A stretch of 64,000 bases of DNA from Ruegeria sp. Ofav3-42 (GCF_022347725.1 NZ_JAKRGB010000006.1:186001-250000), one strand, 5' to 3'. Shown: positions 55,196 through 64,000, numbered from the stretch's first letter. Made by a program: numbers and translations. Notes: generated by a model from the sequence alone, not told the origin.

Positions 55196-56121
55196 GCGGG
55201 CTCTCCGGACACAAGGTTCACGAAAATCTCTTCCAGGCTCGACTGGCGGGTTTGCACGTCGCGCAACACCAGCCCGGCCTGCGCCACATCGTTCAGCAAT
55301 GTGGTGATACCGGTGCGATCCGCGTGCGTGTCATAGGTATAGACCAGCGCATCGCCGTTGCCGTTCAGTGTCAGGTTATGCGCGGCCAGACAATCGGGAA
55401 TGATTGAGATCGGTTCGGTCAGCATGACCTCGATCTGCTTCTTGCCCATCTGGGCCATCAGCGTGTCCTTGTCCTGCACCAATAGCAGTTCGCCTTTGTC
55501 GATGACACCGACCCGGTCGGCGATGGCCTCGGCCTCTTCGATGTAATGCGTTGTCAGGATGATGGTGACACCGGCCTGTTTCAGCTCGGCCACGATCTCC
55601 CACATATCCTTGCGCAGTTCGACGTCCACACCGGCAGTAGGCTCATCCAGAAACAGCACGCGCGGCTCATGCGCCAGCGCCTTGGCGATCAGCACCCGAC
55701 GCTTCATGCCACCGGACAATTCCTTGATCGCGTTCTTGCGCTTGTCCCACAGGGACAGTTTGCGCAGGATCTCTTCGATCCGCGCATTGTCACTGCCATA
55801 CCCGAACAACCCACGCGAAAACCGGACCGTGTTCCAGACCTTCTCAAACGGCTCCAGCGCGATTTCCTGAGGCACAAGCCCGATCATCTTGCGTGCGGCG
55901 CGGAAATCGTTCTGGATGTCATATCCACCAACCGTAACTGAGCCTGACGTGGGCGTGGTTATACCGCAAATCGTCGATATCAACGTCGTCTTGCCGGCCC
56001 CGTTCGGACCTAGCAACGCCAGAATTTCGCCCTGTTCGATATCCAAGGACACGCCTTTGAGCGCCTCGAATCCGTCGGCGTAGGATTTACGCAAATCCCT
56101 GATGGACAGAATGGTTGTCAT
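55192..56121 (-). CDS. ABC transporter ATP-binding protein (ABC-2/DrrA-type)
   Basis: 309 aa from ATG 56121, AGGGAAA upstream. Walker A is [19 protein letters not shown], the signature is [20 protein letters not shown], Walker B is [20 protein letters not shown] and the H-loop is [20 protein letters not shown]. The 70-residue C-terminal extension fits the DrrA/NodI group. It forms a transporter with the overlapping permease. Confidence 0.95.
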   Translation of the reverse strand: MTTILSIRDLRKSYADGFEALKGVSLDIEQGEILALLGPNGAGKTTLISTICGITTPTSGSVTVGGYDIQNDFRAARKMIGLVPQEIALEPFEKVWNTVRFSRGLFGYGSDNARIEEILRKLSLWDKRKNAIKELSGGMKRRVLIAKALAHEPRVLFLDEPTAGVDVELRKDMWEIVAELKQAGVTIILTTHYIEEAEAIADRVGVIDKGELLLVQDKDTLMAQMGKKQIEVMLTEPISIIPDCLAAHNLTLNGNGDALVYTYDTHADRTGITTLLNDVAQAGLVLRDVQTRQSSLEEIFVNLVSGEPA

Positions 56122-56221
56122 GCACTTTCCCTGTTCTGGCAGGCACATTACCCCGGCACACCGACACATAACAGGTCAATTTCGCACATTGGCCTGCGCT
56201 TTTTTGTGGGGAAACACCGTT

Positions 56222-57487
56222 TCAGTCTTGGCCGTTTTGCTGCATCTCGGCAATGCGTTTTTGGACCAGCTCAACGTGCAACCGGGCATCGTATTGCCCT
56301 TGCCTGTAAGCCGCCGGTAGCCGCAAAGAAGCCAGGCGTTCATCCAAAGCGCTCAGGTGCGATTGCATCTCGCGCAGTTCATTTTTGTCGGGGTAGTTGG
56401 CCAGTTCCTGCTCGATTTCCCGTATCTCGGGGTAATGCTGCCAGACCCGCCAGCGCATCGCGTAGGCATAGGCCAAGGGCACAAGCCGGATCAGAGGCAC
56501 GACGATGAAGAAGAACGGCAACAGCAACAAAAGAACCCGGTTTATCTGCGCCGCGATCCAGTAGGGTAGCCAATTGTGCCAAGTTGACGGACCATCGAGG
56601 ATCAGTTGACGGGCGGTGTTGCTGATGGTCATACCCGCCCCTTCGATGTTGGGAAACGCCCCCGGATCAGAAAGGATGCCCCGCGCGCCGTGCAGTTCAA
56701 GCGCCACCATCGTCAGGCGATTGATCAGCGCAGGATGCAAATCCGGACGCACCACCAAGCGGGCTTCGATGGCGATCAGCTCAACCGGTCGGGGCGGCAA
56801 GACCGGATCCAGAGACATACCTCCGGCCGGAACCGTTACGACCGTTGCATATTCCAGACGGCGCGAGATTGCTTGTACATGGTCCAGAGCCATCACGCGC
56901 AACCCCGGCTCATCATAAGCAGCCTTCAAGTAGGGGGCTTTGATCGGGGCGACATAGACCGCGATATCCAACTCTCCCGCCAACAAAGCTTCCGCCGCGT
57001 CTGCGTAGGGGATCGAGAAATGCGCGTTGTCCGCCTCCGTCAAACCCACGGCCCTTTCGAAATCCCGAAACGCCGCTGCCGTGCCGGATCCCGGCGCGCC
57101 GCTGTTAATCCGCAACCCTGACCAAAGCGCCGGATTACGAGGGATGGCAGCGCCTTCGTTGACCAAAAATATGATGGGTTCGAAAAACACAGCACCTACG
57201 GCTTCAGCCTTCTCGGGGTCTACCCGTATGCCACCTTGCAGAAAAGCAGCGTCGACATCGCCCGCGTTCACCAGTTCGGCATTCTCGACCGAACCGGCGG
57301 TTTCGAGGATGTCCAACTGAATGTCGTCCCGCGCCAGAATCCCGGCATAGTCCTGCGCCACGGTTTCATAAGCACCACCGGCCGGTCCTGCCGCCAATAG
57401 CAAACTGTCCGGAGGGTGCAGTCGCGCCAAAACACCTGCCAAAACAGCCAGCGCAACGGCGCTGCCAAAAAGGATCCACAACCGCAT
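56222..57487 (-). CDS. TAXI family solute-binding protein with C-terminal membrane segment
   Basis: 421 aa from ATG 57487 (MRLWILFGSAVALAV); six more codons are open upstream. The N-terminal part is a TAXI-type binding protein: LLLAAGPAGGAYETVAQDYA, IQLDILETAGSVENAELVNAGDVDAAFLQGG, and GSGTAAAFRDFERAVG. After residue 300 a membrane hairpin (IAAQINRVLLLLLPFFFIVVPLIRLVPLAYAYA) and a charged helical C-terminus follow, so the protein is membrane-anchored, not free in the periplasm. No TRAP permease is encoded here. Confidence 0.85.
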   Translation of the reverse strand: MRLWILFGSAVALAVLAGVLARLHPPDSLLLAAGPAGGAYETVAQDYAGILARDDIQLDILETAGSVENAELVNAGDVDAAFLQGGIRVDPEKAEAVGAVFFEPIIFLVNEGAAIPRNPALWSGLRINSGAPGSGTAAAFRDFERAVGLTEADNAHFSIPYADAAEALLAGELDIAVYVAPIKAPYLKAAYDEPGLRVMALDHVQAISRRLEYATVVTVPAGGMSLDPVLPPRPVELIAIEARLVVRPDLHPALINRLTMVALELHGARGILSDPGAFPNIEGAGMTISNTARQLILDGPSTWHNWLPYWIAAQINRVLLLLLPFFFIVVPLIRLVPLAYAYAMRWRVWQHYPEIREIEQELANYPDKNELREMQSHLSALDERLASLRLPAAYRQGQYDARLHVELVQKRIAEMQQNGQD

Positions 57488-57610
57488 CCGGGCCTCACTC
57501 TCCATCCGGCGTCGAACGCTAATGACCGTGCGTCATTCTGGCAAGGCGGCATAATCCGACCTTGCCATTCGCCCACAACCCCGAGACCCTGCGCCGGCAG
57601 GAGGACCGCG

Positions 57611-58720
57611 ATGCTCAACGGAATTCGGATCATTGAAATCGAGGGATTGGGGCCCGGCCCTTTCGCAGCCATGCTATTGGCGGATCTTGGGGCGGATGTC
57701 ATTACGATCCACCGCAAGGGTCAGCCCGCTGTGCCGGGCATGCCGGAACAGTCAATTCTGGATCGCGGCAAGCGTTCGATTGACCTGAACCTCAAAGACG
57801 CGACCGATCTGGAGATCGCCAAACGCCTGATCAACTCGGCTGATGCGCTAATCGAGGGGTTTCGCCCCGGCGTGATGGAAAAGCTGGGACTTGGCCCGGA
57901 TACCCTCAAGGATACCAACCCGCGGCTTGTCTATGGCCGCATGACCGGATGGGGACAGGATGGCCCGCTTTCTGAAACAGCCGGACATGATTTGAACTAC
58001 ATCTCGCTGTCCGGGGCGCTCTGGTATGCGTCCGGCCCCGACCACCCGCCGCAGACCCCGGCGACACTGGTCGGGGATATAGGCGGTGGGGCGATGTATC
58101 TGGTTGCGGGAATTCTGGCCGGTCTTTTGAACGCACAGCGAACCGGACAAGGCACGATCGTCGATGCCGCTATCTATGACGGCTCGGCCCATATGATGAA
58201 TCTGTTGATGAGTATGCGCCAAACCGGAAATCTGTCTGAGGCGCGCGGACAAAGTCTATTGGATGGTCCCCACTGGAGTCGGACTTACAAATGCGAAGAC
58301 GGAGGGTTCGTGACAGTTCAGTGTCTGGAGCCCAAATTCTACGCCGAGTTCCTGCAGAAATTAGGGCTGTCAGACGATCCCGACTTCCAAAAACAGTACG
58401 TCCCGGCGCTCTGGCCCGAACTTACGCACCGCCTGACTGAGGTTTTCGCAACCAAACCCCGCGACCACTGGGCCGCCTTGTTCGAAGGCTCAGATGCTTG
58501 CGTCGCGCCCGTTCTGAGCCCGCAAGAGGCACAGGCGCATCAAATGAACGCTGCGCGCCAAACATGGGTTGACAGTGACGGAACATTTCAGGCCGCCGCC
58601 GCGCCCCGCTTTTCCACCGAAGCATGGCAGCCGAAACCCAGCCCCCAACGCGGCGAGCACACGCAGGACATTTTGAACGAGCTCAACGCAAAGCTACCGC
58701 CCACCTCTTCACCTGGCTGA
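57611..58720 (+). CDS. CaiB/BaiF CoA-transferase family protein (alpha-methylacyl-CoA racemase-like)
   Basis: 369-aa family III CoA-transferase fold from ATG 57611 (GGAGGA upstream). Motifs are IRIIEIEGLGPGPFAAMLLADLGADVI, GKRSIDLNLKD, LIEGFRPGVMEKLGLGPD, MTGWGQDGPLSETAGHDLNYISLSGAL and the catalytic Asp in this last segment (GHDLNY, the racemase-type site). It is therefore closer to alpha-methylacyl-CoA racemase than to true CoA transferases. Substrate is likely a 2-methyl-branched acyl-CoA. Confidence 0.9.
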   Translation: MLNGIRIIEIEGLGPGPFAAMLLADLGADVITIHRKGQPAVPGMPEQSILDRGKRSIDLNLKDATDLEIAKRLINSADALIEGFRPGVMEKLGLGPDTLKDTNPRLVYGRMTGWGQDGPLSETAGHDLNYISLSGALWYASGPDHPPQTPATLVGDIGGGAMYLVAGILAGLLNAQRTGQGTIVDAAIYDGSAHMMNLLMSMRQTGNLSEARGQSLLDGPHWSRTYKCEDGGFVTVQCLEPKFYAEFLQKLGLSDDPDFQKQYVPALWPELTHRLTEVFATKPRDHWAALFEGSDACVAPVLSPQEAQAHQMNAARQTWVDSDGTFQAAAAPRFSTEAWQPKPSPQRGEHTQDILNELNAKLPPTSSPG

Positions 58721-58754
58721 AAATACCTCGGGGGATGAATTGGCCACAGGCCAA

Positions 58755-58780
58755 GAAGGGGGCTGGCCCCCTTCCCCTTT
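58755..58780. terminator. Hairpin between the CoA-transferase and hemE
   Basis: GAAGGGGG (58755-58762) pairs with CCCCCTTC (58767-58774), loop CTGG, followed by CCCTTTT on plus. Genes on both sides converge here. Confidence 0.65.
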
Positions 58781-59813
58781 AGCGCCCGCGCACCGTGTCG
58801 ATCATCAGTTGGACGTTCTCCGGATCTGCATCCGGGGTAATCCCGTGACCCAGATTGAAAATATGCGGCCCTTTCGAGAACGCCTCAACGATCCGGCGTG
58901 TCTCGTCCACCAGAGCCTGCCCGCCGGTCACCATATGTGACGAGGCCAGATTACCCTGAACACAGCCATCCACCTGAACATGCTCGGCGGCCCATTCCGG
59001 CGATACCGAGTTGTCCAGCGCGACACAGTCCACACCGGTGTCCTTGGCAAAACCGATATAGCCATCGCCCGCCTCGCGCGGGAACCCGATCACCGGGATG
59101 CCCGGATGGCGCTGCTTGATGGCTTGCGTGATCACACGGCAAGGCTCGACCGCGTATTTCTGAAACGCCTCGCCCTTCAGCGACCCGGCCCAGCTGTCAA
59201 AGATTTTGACAACTTCGGCACCCGCCTCGATCTGAGCCGAGAGATATTCAATCGTGGCCAGCGTGATCCGGTCCAGCAGTGCTTCGAACAGGGCTGTGTT
59301 CTCTTCGCGCAGCGCATGGGCCGGACCCTGATCCGGTGTACCGCGCCCGGCAATCATGTAGGTCGCCACAGTCCAAGGCGCACCCGCGAAGCCGATCAGC
59401 GTCGTCTCAGACGGCAATTCGCGCGACAGGATTCGAACGGTTTCGTAAACGGGCGACAGGGTCTCGTGAATATCCGCAACCGGCTTCAGCGCGTCAAATT
59501 CGGACTGCTGCGTGATCGTGGACAAGCGCGGGCCTTCCCCCGTGACAAACCACAGTTCAGCGCCCAGCGCCTGTGGCACCAGCAGGATATCAGCGAACAG
59601 GATTGCCGCGTCAAAGCCATAACGGCGGATCGGCTGCAACGTGACCTCGGCGGCCAGCTCGGGGTTGTAGCACAACGACAGGAAATCGCCGGCCTGCGCC
59701 CGTGTCGCCCGATACTCCGGCAGATACCGCCCGGCCTGACGCATCATCCAGATCGGCGGCACGTCCTGTACTTCACCCGCCAGCGCCCGCAGCAGTTTCT
59801 TTGTCTCGGCCAT
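58779..59813 (-). CDS. hemE: Uroporphyrinogen decarboxylase
   Basis: Decarboxylates uroporphyrinogen III to coproporphyrinogen III in haem synthesis. 344 aa from ATG 59813 ([14 protein letters not shown]); a longer frame starts at 59873. Key motifs are [56 protein letters not shown], and [12 protein letters not shown]; the active-site Asp sits in ILFADI. It is divergent from hemC, with 108 bp between starts. Confidence 0.97.
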   Translation of the reverse strand: MAETKKLLRALAGEVQDVPPIWMMRQAGRYLPEYRATRAQAGDFLSLCYNPELAAEVTLQPIRRYGFDAAILFADILLVPQALGAELWFVTGEGPRLSTITQQSEFDALKPVADIHETLSPVYETVRILSRELPSETTLIGFAGAPWTVATYMIAGRGTPDQGPAHALREENTALFEALLDRITLATIEYLSAQIEAGAEVVKIFDSWAGSLKGEAFQKYAVEPCRVITQAIKQRHPGIPVIGFPREAGDGYIGFAKDTGVDCVALDNSVSPEWAAEHVQVDGCVQGNLASSHMVTGGQALVDETRRIVEAFSKGPHIFNLGHGITPDADPENVQLMIDTVRGR

Positions 59814-59921
59814 CTTTGTCCCCAATCGTCTGGTTTGCGGCAAACGGGTCTGCCTTCGGCGGCAATTTGTCAAGGTCTGCCCCCATTGTCAGGGCAATGT
59901 GACGCGACTAAAGCTGTGCAC

Positions 59922-60881
59922 ATGACACTGACCCTGCCCACCCCCGCATCACCGCTCAAGATCGGCACTCGTGGTTCACCGCTGGCGCTGGCGCAAGCTT
60001 ATGAAACCCGTGAACGGCTGGGCAAAGCCTTTGATCTGCCCGAAGAGGCGTTCGAGATTGTGGTAATCAAGACCACCGGCGATAACCGCGCCATGATCGA
60101 CGCGGACCGACCGCTGAAAGAGATCGGCAACAAGGGTCTGTTCACGAAGGAAATCGAAGAGGCGATGCTGCGCGGCGATATCGACATCGCGGTGCATTCC
60201 ACCAAGGACATGCCGGTCGAACAGCCCGAAGGCCTGGTTCTGGATACCTTCCTGCCGCGCGAGGATGTGCGCGATGCCTTCATCTCACCCAGCCTGAAGT
60301 CGATCCATGACCTTGCGCAAGGCGCTGTGGTTGGAACGTCATCGCTGCGCCGCCGGGCGCAATTGCTGAACCGGCGGCCTGACCTGAAGGTGGTTGAGTT
60401 CCGCGGCAACGTGCAAACGCGCCTGAAGAAACTGGCAGACGGTGTGGCCGATTGCACATTCCTGGCCATGGCTGGCATCCGGCGCCTGAACATGGATGAC
60501 GTCCCTGCAACGGCCATCGCCCCCGAGGATATGCTGCCCGCCATTGCCCAGGGCACAATCGGAATCGAGCGCCGCAGCGACGATTCCCGCGCCGCCGGGC
60601 TGCTTGCGGCGATTCACCACGCTGAGACGGGTCAACGGTTGGCTGCCGAACGAGCTTTGCTGGCAGCATTGGACGGATCCTGTGAAACGCCGATCGCCGG
60701 GTTGGCCGAGATATCGGGCGGTCAAATGCGCCTGCGCGGCGAAGTGTTGCGCCCCGACGGGTCCGAGGCGATTTCCGAAGACGTCACTGGCACCGTTGCT
60801 GATGGTGCCGAAATGGGACGCGCGATGGCAGAATCCCTGCTGCAAAAGGCCGGTCCGGGTTTCTTCGACTGGAGAAATTGA
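59922..60881 (+). CDS. hemC: Hydroxymethylbilane synthase (porphobilinogen deaminase)
   Basis: Joins four porphobilinogens to the linear tetrapyrrole. 319 aa from ATG 59922. Features are KIGTRGSPLALAQAYE, VIKTTGDNRAMIDADRPLKEIGNKGLFTKEIEEAML, HSTKDMPVEQPEGL, VGTSSLRRRAQLLNRRPDL, and the dipyrromethane attachment Cys in LDGSCETPIAGLAE. It follows hemE in divergent orientation, so the two haem genes share an intergenic promoter region. Confidence 0.97.
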   Translation: MTLTLPTPASPLKIGTRGSPLALAQAYETRERLGKAFDLPEEAFEIVVIKTTGDNRAMIDADRPLKEIGNKGLFTKEIEEAMLRGDIDIAVHSTKDMPVEQPEGLVLDTFLPREDVRDAFISPSLKSIHDLAQGAVVGTSSLRRRAQLLNRRPDLKVVEFRGNVQTRLKKLADGVADCTFLAMAGIRRLNMDDVPATAIAPEDMLPAIAQGTIGIERRSDDSRAAGLLAAIHHAETGQRLAAERALLAALDGSCETPIAGLAEISGGQMRLRGEVLRPDGSEAISEDVTGTVADGAEMGRAMAESLLQKAGPGFFDWRN

Positions 60882-61108
60882 AAAAAATTTACTCAAAGTG
60901 AACTACTTCACTGAAGTCGCGCCATGATTGAACGATAAAGTAGTCATACCGATTGTGAAGTCGGGAGGTCTCGAAAATGTCGAAGGTTTTTTAGTCCGTT
61001 CTTTTTTGTAAGTGGTATTCGAGGGGGCGAGACCTGCCCTGAAATCCAATCAGTTAGGGCCGCTGTCAGTTTTGACGGCGGCCCGCCTAGTTTTGCACCC
61101 GGACAATC
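60882..61108. other. Intergenic region with operator-like palindromes and hairpins
   Basis: No gene is recognised in 227 bp. Immediately after hemC is AGTGAA-CTAC-TTCACT (60897-60912), overlapping a second palindrome ACTTCA-C-TGAAGT (60905-60917). Two tracts of six T follow (about 60990 and 61005). AGGTCTCG (60965-60972) and CGAGACCT (about 61028-61035) are inverted copies. A GGGCCGC-TGTCA / TGACG-GCGGCCC hairpin ends it (61057-61063 and 61078-61084). The layout could fit a regulated small RNA; this is unproven. Confidence 0.4.
61057..61084. terminator. Hairpin downstream of the aminotransferase gene
   Basis: GGGCCGC (61057-61063) pairs with GCGGCCC (61078-61084); the inner TGTCA and TGAC add pairs. 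It lies after the minus-strand aminotransferase stop. There is no T-tract on the minus strand, so strength is uncertain. Confidence 0.55.
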
Positions 61109-62386
61109 TTATCCTTCGCTGATCGCCAGAACCGCTTTTTCAACGGCCATGCGCGTTTGTTCCAGATCGGATTCTGTGACGGCCAGCGAGGGATAGAGTT
61201 TACCCGGCGCCTTGAAGATCCCGTTCGCGCGAAGTGCACTATTGTAGACAGCATTGCGCTGAGGATCGTCATGTTTGGCGCTGCGATAATCACGACAGTC
61301 TCTGTCCGTGAAATAGACGTCGAACAGGGTCTCATCGCCGCAAATATGATGTGGAATACCTGCCTTGGTCAGCGCGTCCACCTGCATCTGCTGCAACTGC
61401 GATCCGATGCCGCGCAGGCGATCATAAACACCATCGCGTTGCAGGATCTCCATTGTCTTCAATCCGGCGACCGAGGCCACAGGATTGCCGGACAAAGTGC
61501 CCAGCTGCATCAGCCAGCCTTCCTCGCCAACCTGTGCCTTGTCGAAATGCTTCATGATCTCGGCACTTGCGCCCGTCGCGGCCAAAGGAAACCCGCCGCC
61601 TGTAATTTTGCCTAACGTGCAGATGTCCGGCGTCACGCCATACTTCTCTTGCGCACCACCATAGGCGAGGCGGAATCCTGTGACGATTTCATCGAAAATG
61701 AGCAGGATATTGTGTTTGTCGCAAAGATCCCGCAACCCCTGAAGGTATCCGGGTGCCGGAGGGATGATACGCTGCAACGGCTCGACCATGATCGCGGCAA
61801 TGTCGTCGTGTTCGTCCAGCAGATTGGCAACGGCTTCCAGATCGTTGAACGGAGCGATCAGCATCTGCTCGGCCACGCCTTCGGGGATGCCGGCGCTGTC
61901 CGGAACCGCCTGAGGGAAATTGACGTTACGGCTTGGGGCAAGGCTCATCTGTGCCTCGGCGCTCATCCCGTGATAGCCGCCTTCGAATTTCAGAATCTTG
62001 TTGCGCCCCGTGTAGGCCCGCGCCAATCGGATTGCGTACATGTCCGCCTCACCGCCCGAGGCGACAAACCGCACCTGTTCGCAGCACGGCACCGCGTCGA
62101 CAATGGCCTCGGCCAGTTCGATGCCCTTGGCGTTGTTGGCAAAGAAGGTCATACCTTTGGGCAGTTGTTCCAGCACGGCTTCCATCACCTCGGGGTGGCC
62201 ATGACCGAGCAGCATCGGGCCGGACCCGATCAGGTAGTCGATAAATTCATTGCCATCCTCATCCCAGACTCTGCTGCCTTCGCCGCGGGCGATGATGATG
62301 CCCGGGTCGAAATTGCCGAACCCTCCGGCGGGCAGAACTTCGTTTGCGCGGGCAATCCATTCGGATTGGGTGTTGATTTTCAGCAT
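61109..62386 (-). CDS. Class III PLP aminotransferase, glutamate-1-semialdehyde aminomutase-like
   Basis: 425 aa from ATG 62386 (MLKINTQSEW). PLP-binding features are ASGGEADMYAIRLARAYTG, FEGGYHGMSAE, LLIFDEIVTGFRLAYGG (Asp-Glu) and the Schiff-base Lys260 in DICTLGKITGGGFPLAA. The N-terminal AGGFGNFDPGIIIARGEGSRVWDEDGNEFIDYLIG is that of HemL-like class III enzymes. True HemL is rarely beside enolase-family genes, and alphaproteobacteria make ALA by the C4 (hemA) route, so this is probably a catabolic aminotransferase or aminomutase. It lies 1 bp after the next gene's stop, hence one operon. Confidence 0.85.
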   Translation of the reverse strand: MLKINTQSEWIARANEVLPAGGFGNFDPGIIIARGEGSRVWDEDGNEFIDYLIGSGPMLLGHGHPEVMEAVLEQLPKGMTFFANNAKGIELAEAIVDAVPCCEQVRFVASGGEADMYAIRLARAYTGRNKILKFEGGYHGMSAEAQMSLAPSRNVNFPQAVPDSAGIPEGVAEQMLIAPFNDLEAVANLLDEHDDIAAIMVEPLQRIIPPAPGYLQGLRDLCDKHNILLIFDEIVTGFRLAYGGAQEKYGVTPDICTLGKITGGGFPLAATGASAEIMKHFDKAQVGEEGWLMQLGTLSGNPVASVAGLKTMEILQRDGVYDRLRGIGSQLQQMQVDALTKAGIPHHICGDETLFDVYFTDRDCRDYRSAKHDDPQRNAVYNSALRANGIFKAPGKLYPSLAVTESDLEQTRMAVEKAVLAISEG

Positions 62387-62387
62387 G

Positions 62388-63491
62388 TCAAACGATCTCC
62401 AATATTGGCGGGCCAAGGACTTCGGGGTCTGGCACAACACCTAACCCCGGACCTTCGGGCGGAGCAATCCGGCCGTTGTCACGGTTTGGTGCATCCGGGC
62501 AGACGCGCGGGGACACATAAGAGGACAAGTCGCAGGTGTTCATCAGCGACCCATGCGGGGTCGAGGCCGCAAAGTGCAGCGATGCGGCTGTAACTATGTC
62601 CGACCCCCAGGTGCATTCGGCACATATCTCTGCCCCCAGATGCACAGTCAGATCCCGCGCGCGGCGCATGGCTGACAGCCCACCGAATTTCGAGAGTTTC
62701 AAGGCGACAGCATCCATGCAGCCCAGTTCATGCGCCCGCAGCAGCGAGGCCAGATCATGCGCGTTTTCGTCGATCTTCATTGGCAAGCCGGTGGCCTGCC
62801 GTACGGCGGCACAGTCCTCAAGCGTTTTGCAGGGCTGTTCCAGCATCACATCCAGATGTGCCACCGCCCTGCCCGTCCGCGTCGCCTGCAGCCGCGAGGC
62901 ACCGCAATTCCAATCCCCGTAAACCAGAGGACCCGGCCCCACGGCCTCGCGCACTTTGATCAGCCGTTCCGCATCAACCTGCCAATCGCCTTCGACCCCC
63001 AGCTTGACCTGAAACTGACGAACGCCGGTCTGATACGCCGTCTTGGCGATCCGCGCCATGTCATCCGGCGCGATACAGGTGATCGAATGATAAAGCGGCA
63101 TGTCCTTGCGCGTCCGCCCCCCCAGCAACGCATACACCGGTTGGCCCGAGGCCTGCCCGAACAGGTCCCAAAGGGCGATATCCACCATGGACTTGGCATA
63201 GCGGTGCCCAAGCAAAAACCCGTCCAACTTGCGCATCGGTGCGTCGACGCCGAAGGGCGACATGCCAAGGATTTCCGGCCCCATCTCGGCCACGGCTGCC
63301 GGAACGCCATCGGCGTAGGCGGGCAGGTAATGGGGAATCGGGCAGACCTCACCCCAGCCCTTCAGACCGGTATCGGTATCAAGGCACAGGATGTGGCTTT
63401 TGACTGTGGCACAGGTTTTGCCTTCGGCCATGTGATAAGTTTCGTGACTGGTCAGATCCACGGACCAGAGCGTTATCTTGTTGATCCTCAT
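62388..63491 (-). CDS. Mandelate racemase/muconate lactonizing family protein; cis-3-hydroxyproline dehydratase-like
   Basis: 367-aa enolase-superfamily enzyme from ATG 63491. The N-terminal capping domain (LTSHETYHMAEGKTCATVKS, GWGEVCPIPHYLPAYADG) precedes the barrel. Candidate catalytic Lys163 is in FQVKLG, metal ligands are Asp193 (VYGDWNCGA), Glu218 (MLEQPCKT) and Asp241/Glu242 (KIDENAHD), and a second Lys is in VALKLSKFGG. The first residue of the family KxK is Gln here (QVK). The cap and the DWNCGA motif recall cis-3-hydroxy-L-proline dehydratases of marine bacteria, but this is only a suggestion. Confidence 0.75.
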   Translation of the reverse strand: MRINKITLWSVDLTSHETYHMAEGKTCATVKSHILCLDTDTGLKGWGEVCPIPHYLPAYADGVPAAVAEMGPEILGMSPFGVDAPMRKLDGFLLGHRYAKSMVDIALWDLFGQASGQPVYALLGGRTRKDMPLYHSITCIAPDDMARIAKTAYQTGVRQFQVKLGVEGDWQVDAERLIKVREAVGPGPLVYGDWNCGASRLQATRTGRAVAHLDVMLEQPCKTLEDCAAVRQATGLPMKIDENAHDLASLLRAHELGCMDAVALKLSKFGGLSAMRRARDLTVHLGAEICAECTWGSDIVTAASLHFAASTPHGSLMNTCDLSSYVSPRVCPDAPNRDNGRIAPPEGPGLGVVPDPEVLGPPILEIV

Positions 63492-64000
63492 TGGTAGATC
63501 CCAACCGGATCGCCCAGCGCATCCTCGTCCGGGTGTACGCCAAGGCCCGGCGTTTCCGGCAGATGCAAGTGGCCGTCGATGTTGCGCGGACCACGACCGC
63601 CAGCGATATCGACGGTGATCATATCCTGGCAGGCCCAGACGGCGTGGCAATTCTCATCCGGGATGGTGGCCGCCAGATGCAGTGCCTCGGTATCGGCCAG
63701 AACCGATCCGCCTGTGGCCATCACGAACATGTCGATACCGTGCGCCAGCGCGATATCCCGCATCCGGGCGGCCTTGGTCAGACCGCCGACGCGGTTCAGC
63801 TTGATCCCGAACACTTCGGCCAGCCCGTCGCGGGCAATCCGCGCGGCGTCCTGCAGGGTCACCAGGCTCTCATCGACCGATACAGGCGAGGCATGGCGGC
63901 CGGAAATGGCCGCGATATCGTCCAGAGACTCGCCGGGTTGTTCGAATGTGACGTTCAAGTCCTCGCAGGCGCTCATCACCCGCAAAGCCTGTTGCCGAGT
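63488..64000 (-). CDS. Second enolase-superfamily protein (5' part beyond the window)
   Basis: The last 171 codons of a mandelate racemase/muconate lactonizing-type enzyme; its start lies right of 64000. Visible barrel features are VSVDESLVTLQ (D-E metal ligand), FGIKLNRVGGLTKAARM (catalytic Lys region), FVMATGGSVLADTEALHLA and the C-terminal LPETPGLGVHPDEDALGDPVG. It overlaps the neighbouring paralogue by 4 bp (ATGA), so translation is coupled. The two paralogues are only distantly similar, which suggests different substrates or steps. Confidence 0.82.
   Translation of the reverse strand, partial: TRQQALRVMSACEDLNVTFEQPGESLDDIAAISGRHASPVSVDESLVTLQDAARIARDGLAEVFGIKLNRVGGLTKAARMRDIALAHGIDMFVMATGGSVLADTEALHLAATIPDENCHAVWACQDMITVDIAGGRGPRNIDGHLHLPETPGLGVHPDEDALGDPVGIYQ

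Noticed and set aside
61109-62386. Annotation of the class III aminotransferase as true hemL
   Set aside because: Alphaproteobacteria make ALA by the C4 route, and the operon context with enolase-superfamily genes argues for a different substrate.
1-64000. CRISPR arrays, prophage, insertion sequences, rRNA and tRNA genes
   Set aside because: I looked for repeated spacers, transposase motifs, terminal inverted repeats and tRNA-like clover-leaf sequences in the gaps and found none I could support.

Overview
The window is a 64-kb piece of an alphaproteobacterial chromosome, most likely a member of the Roseobacter group (Rhodobacteraceae; Ruegeria-like). This rests on a GC content near 60% by eye, a DmdC-like acyl-CoA dehydrogenase, ubiquinone genes (ubiA, coq9), a PPK2-type polyphosphate kinase, YtoQ, a Hint-domain protein, a membrane-anchored TAXI protein, and pyrB followed by an alphaproteobacterial-type PyrC homologue and plsY. 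The genus call is inference from gene content, not a database result. Coding density is high, with many 4-bp ATGA/GTGA overlaps. I see no prophage, insertion sequence, CRISPR array, rRNA or recognisable tRNA.

Layout. 1-4.6 kb: acyl-CoA dehydrogenase (cut by the window), tsaC, yqgE, a DsbD/ScsB N-terminal-domain protein and a NUDIX hydrolase. 4.6-9.4 kb: a two-gene RND efflux system. 9.5-12.1 kb: moaB, then a LysE exporter, a metallophosphoesterase and a family-4-like uracil-DNA glycosylase in a coupled run. 12.1-16.8 kb: a cysteine-rich secreted repeat protein, then pyrB - tail-anchored protein - PH-like membrane protein - pyrC homologue - plsY - small protein, all overlapping. 17-21.4 kb: YHS protein, two quinone oxidoreductases around a DUF2189 membrane protein, coq9, and divergent rpsU. 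22-31.9 kb: CAP-domain protein with Pro-Glu repeats, ppk2, CPBP protease-like protein, lrp/ald, MscS channel, glutathione transferase, GMC oxidoreductase, ytoQ and an unrecognised protein with an EIQSDW motif. 32.2-38.2 kb: pheT and pheS separated by a glutamine amidotransferase, a secreted esterase and an AT-richer orphan. 38.2-43.9 kb: Hint protein, gshA, rsmE operon, divergent ubiA. 44-51.3 kb: OmpA-family envelope protein with a small coiled-coil partner, secreted orphan, pgsA-moaD-moaE, DMT transporter, uvrC. 51.6-57.5 kb: PTR1-like pteridine reductase, Ca/Na antiporter with sppA, ABC-2 transporter pair, TAXI protein. 57.6-60.9 kb: CaiB-type CoA transferase, hemE, hemC. 61.1-64 kb: class-III aminotransferase plus two enolase-superfamily genes (the second cut by the window end), apparently one catabolic operon.

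How the genes work together. Much of the window is housekeeping: pyrimidine, haem, ubiquinone, glutathione, molybdopterin and phospholipid synthesis, tRNA charging and DNA repair. The more unusual points are: a PyrC that has lost metal-binding and catalytic positions and sits with two small membrane proteins; a family-4-like UDG without Fe-S ligands; a 26-cysteine repeat protein; a stand-alone cellular protein resembling a phage polyvalent-protein domain; a Hint protein with a lamin-tail-like N-terminus; a CAP protein with no signal peptide; and the aminotransferase/enolase-superfamily operon of unknown substrate.
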